This document shows positions 62,056-64,000 of a stretch of 64,000 nucleotides of DNA, piece by piece. Position 1 is the stretch's first letter, and every line of letters begins with the position of its first letter. A program made the translations under genes and the position numbers. Under the pieces are notes generated by a model. It was not told the origin of the DNA. It saw only the letters and a program-made list of their open reading frames with translations, and ran no database searches. Location: the NCBI GenBank assembly GCA_038049695.1, contig CP142453.1, forward strand, positions 2,683,501 through 2,747,500, read 5' to 3'. The stretch comes from Cinnamomum chago (Eukaryota > Streptophyta > Magnoliopsida > Laurales > Lauraceae).

Positions 62056-62568
62056 TCACCAGAGACATCCTTCCATTTTTTTTTTTTCCAGTTCCAACAT
62101 TACCAGCCTTTGGATGAAGTGGGGAACAGAGTGATTGTGGTCGGCGGGACGCAGAGTCTCACTCTTTAGTTCTAGGGGCATATGCTTTATGGCCTGAATC
62201 CTCCGTTCCAAAGGTTTTATGGCCCGAATCCTCCGTTCCAAAGGCTTTATGGCCTTAATCCGTTCCAATGCTGCCACCACTTTTGTCATGGATGGACGGA
62301 TTCTTGGGTAAGGGCAGAGACACTGGCGAATGAGTTGAGCCGCCTGAACTGTACCTTGGGACGAGTACTGGCCTTCAAGCTGCCGATCCATCTTCTGCGA
62401 TGCCTTCCTCCGATAAGATAGATGTTTTGTTGCCCAATTTGGTTGCCCAATTTACCAAATTCTGTTGCCCACTTAGACAGTTATTGGCGTAAAGTGCTGG
62501 CATGCCTAAAAGCATCTCGAGCAACACAACCCCAAAAGAATATACGTCGCTCTTCTCGTACAGATGGC
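62056..62568 (-). pseudogene. RLCK copy D, last exon only
   Basis: The acceptor CCAG at 62569 is followed by [19 protein letters not shown], the counterpart of exon 6 in copy B. After [11 protein letters not shown] the frame is lost through a small direct duplication (GGTTGCCCAATTT near 62430), and kinase sequence resumes in another frame ([27 protein letters not shown]). A 30-bp unit is repeated near the end. Upstream exons are not in the window; an LTR-like sequence starts 30 bp beyond the exon, so they may lie beyond it. Confidence 0.82.
62191..62260. repeat. 30-bp in-frame tandem repeat in copy D
   Basis: The unit GGCCYGAATCCTCCGTTCCA plus ten bases occurs at 62191 and 62221, with a partial third from 62251. 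On the gene strand it encodes repeats of IKPLERRIRA. Copies A and B have a single unit. Confidence 0.9.
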
Positions 62569-63318
62569 CTGGTTGATGTTGATGGAGACACACTTATTGA
62601 TGATGTCAAAAAGTGGTTTTCGGGCACCACTGGTCAAGTGATATGCAATTAATGTCAAAATTAATGAAGAGAGAGAAGGTTTATAGTGGTTCGGTCAGTG
62701 TGACCTACATTCACTTCAATTGGTTACTTTACTACTTCGGAGAAGGGATTACAAAATAGATAAGTACAATGATAGTGAAAATGGTTGATCAGATCTCCTT
62801 CTTTGGTAGGACTCTCCTTTTATACTCTTCCCCTAACGGATGAAGACGATTCCTCAGCGACGTACGCTCCATTCTAGTGGAGTCTTCCGAACCCTCATCA
62901 ACAGACGAGCAGGTAAGATTTCTTCCGCGGGACTTGGTGAAAGCCGTTTAAAGGAACGACGCATTGACTCCGTCATTCGTTGGATCCGGACCCGGCTCTT
63001 AATGGGTGGGTGATGACCCGGGCTCATCACGGACTTGGGTCACTCTGACCTGACCCGCCATCGTAGACCCATCCACTTGGGCCCAACCCATCCTTGCGGA
63101 CCGAGTCACTTCGGCCTGGCCCATCATTTGCCCCTCAATGTCTCACACCAAAGAAGACTTTGAAAGGGAGACATTTTGAATATTCAGGCTCCTTCATGCC
63201 AAGCAATTTGTAGCTTTTCCAGAAACTGTCCGTATCCGTCGTTCGAGTTTCACAGCAGAGTCCTTTCGGCGGTTCTTTCCCTCTTTGAATTTCCCTTTGA
63301 ATATATGCTCTTTGCAGA

Positions 63319-63450
63319 GGGGGTCCAGGGGTGTCCCCCGGCGGTGGTCGAGCTGACCGGTCAGCTCGCGGGGGCCCAGGGGGCAGCGCCCCCAGCGGGG
63401 GTTCGGGGGCTGGCCCCCCCGGCTAGGGGCTCGGGGGCAGCGCCCCCGGA
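63319..63450. repeat. GC-rich block of GGGGGCAGCGCCCCC repeats
   Basis: Imperfect units of GGGGGCAGCGCCCCC and related inverted pairs, about 80 percent GC inside otherwise moderate DNA. Each unit is itself close to palindromic. Confidence 0.85.
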
Positions 63451-63629
63451 CCAAAAAATCCGGACCCAATTTTCTGCCTTCATCAGGCGGGTCGACCTGG
63501 CCTTCCTCATCTTCCTTTGGAGTTGGTCATTCTTCTTTTGAATTTCACAGAAGTGTTCTCGTGGCTCAGGGCTCTTCTCCTTTGTTCTCTTGGTGTTCTT
63601 CTTCCTTTGAAAACCCTAGAGCAAGAGTT

Positions 63630-63637
63630 TATAAATA
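63630..63637 (+). promoter_or_regulatory. TATA box
   Basis: TATAAATA followed by GAGGGGGCC, about 150 bp upstream of the ORF at 63779. It resembles the promoter of an LTR or of a plant gene. Confidence 0.5.
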
Positions 63638-63778
63638 GAGGGGGCCTTTGCCCACTTTGCTTTTTATTTGGGATTCTTGCACCTTCTTCTTGAGAGAGCC
63701 TTTCATATATATTTTTTTTTTGTCAAAAAGGGGAGAGGGCAGCCACTTGCATCTCCTTGTTTTTCAAAGAAAGCCATC

Positions 63779-64000
63779 ATGGAAGAAGGAGCAGCCACCA
63801 TGGAGTGCCAGGAAGAACAGGGCAATGGAAAGAAAGAAGGGGCAGACCGCGCGACCGCACCAGCTACGTCACCCACCATCGCTGCCCCTGCACGAGGAGC
63901 AAGCCAATCCGCGCTGGGGGTGTCCACGCCCGGGGCGCCTGCGCTGCCCGCCGTGCCTGCTCGCCCGCCTGCTGCGCACGGGGCGCCCGTGCTGCCTGCT
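63779..64000 (+). CDS. Unknown Ala/Pro-rich ORF, open at the window end
   Basis: 74 codons from an ATG in good context (CCATCATGG), starting MEEGAATMECQEEQ and becoming Ala/Pro-rich with no stop. A second in-frame Met lies at residue 8. GC content rises sharply in the last 100 bases, with GCGCCCGTGCTGCC-like repeats. Position downstream of a TATA box suggests the first ORF of the LTR-like element, but no domain is visible and a host gene is possible. Confidence 0.35.
   Translation, partial: MEEGAATMECQEEQGNGKKEGADRATAPATSPTIAAPARGASQSALGVSTPGAPALPAVPARPPAAHGAPVLPA

Larger units (their letters stand above)
62598..63778 (+). mobile_element. LTR-like 5' end of a retroelement
   Basis: Starts abruptly inside the copy D intron with TGATGATGTCAAAAAG. 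It contains TATAGTGGTTCGGTC, a phrase common in plant LTRs, and the GC-rich block at 63319-63450. TATAAATA lies at 63630-63637 in a promoter-like context. No second LTR, CA end or target duplication can be seen because the window ends, so family and limits are open. Confidence 0.5.

Noticed and set aside
1-64000. CRISPR arrays, phage-type systems or bacterial operons
   Set aside because: No regularly spaced short repeats and no prokaryotic gene organisation; splice sites and plant transposons show nuclear plant DNA.

Overview
The window looks like gene-poor nuclear DNA of a flowering plant with a large genome. The evidence is plant-type families (Ty1/copia, Ty3/gypsy with an antisense ORF, an L1-type LINE with a DUF4283-like ORF1, a Helitron with its own RPA-like gene), spliceosomal GT-AG introns, and a tandem array of plant receptor-like cytoplasmic kinases (RLCK-VII/PBL type). 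No bacterial operon, CRISPR array, rRNA or confident tRNA gene was seen. The species cannot be named from the sequence.

Layout. 1-2712: non-autonomous DNA transposon with about 355-bp terminal inverted repeats, with an interior resembling a captured leader exon and intron. 2713-4541: no gene, one short tRNA-promoter-like dimer. 4542-20026: an eroded Helitron read on the minus strand. Its RepHel gene runs from 20026 to 6858 and its RPA-like gene from 6630 to 4542. Two retroelements sit inside RepHel with perfect 5-bp target duplications: a 2.2-kb solo LTR (8078-10279) and a young copia element (11919-17433). 20895-26802: near-complete minus-strand LINE with an 18-bp target duplication and one in-frame stop in ORF2. 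29930-31077: inverted copy of the Helitron 5' part, joined directly to a 5'-truncated LTR of a gag-only retroelement (to 36106).

36107-62598: three diverged copies of one segment, each holding a minus-strand RLCK gene plus its 3' flank. Copy A (37730-49079) is a pseudogene with a 10-kb gypsy element in intron 1. Copy B (52359-59372) has a complete six-exon model of 409 residues, but the kinase catalytic aspartate and the metal-binding asparagine are replaced, so it is predicted to be a pseudokinase. Copy D (62056-62568) retains only its last exon. Two related solo LTRs (49424-50238, 61169-61880) decorate the array, and copy B keeps the empty site of one of them. 62598-64000: the start of another LTR-like element with a GC-rich repeat, a TATA box and an ORF running off the window.

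Functionally, the only plausible expressed host gene is RLCK copy B. If membrane anchored through its N-terminal Met-Gly, it would act beside receptor kinases as a binding or scaffold protein rather than an active kinase. No clearly new molecular system was found. The strongest leads are the pseudokinase, the nested insertion history with readable empty sites, the inverted Helitron duplication, and similar palindromic motif clusters in unrelated LTRs.
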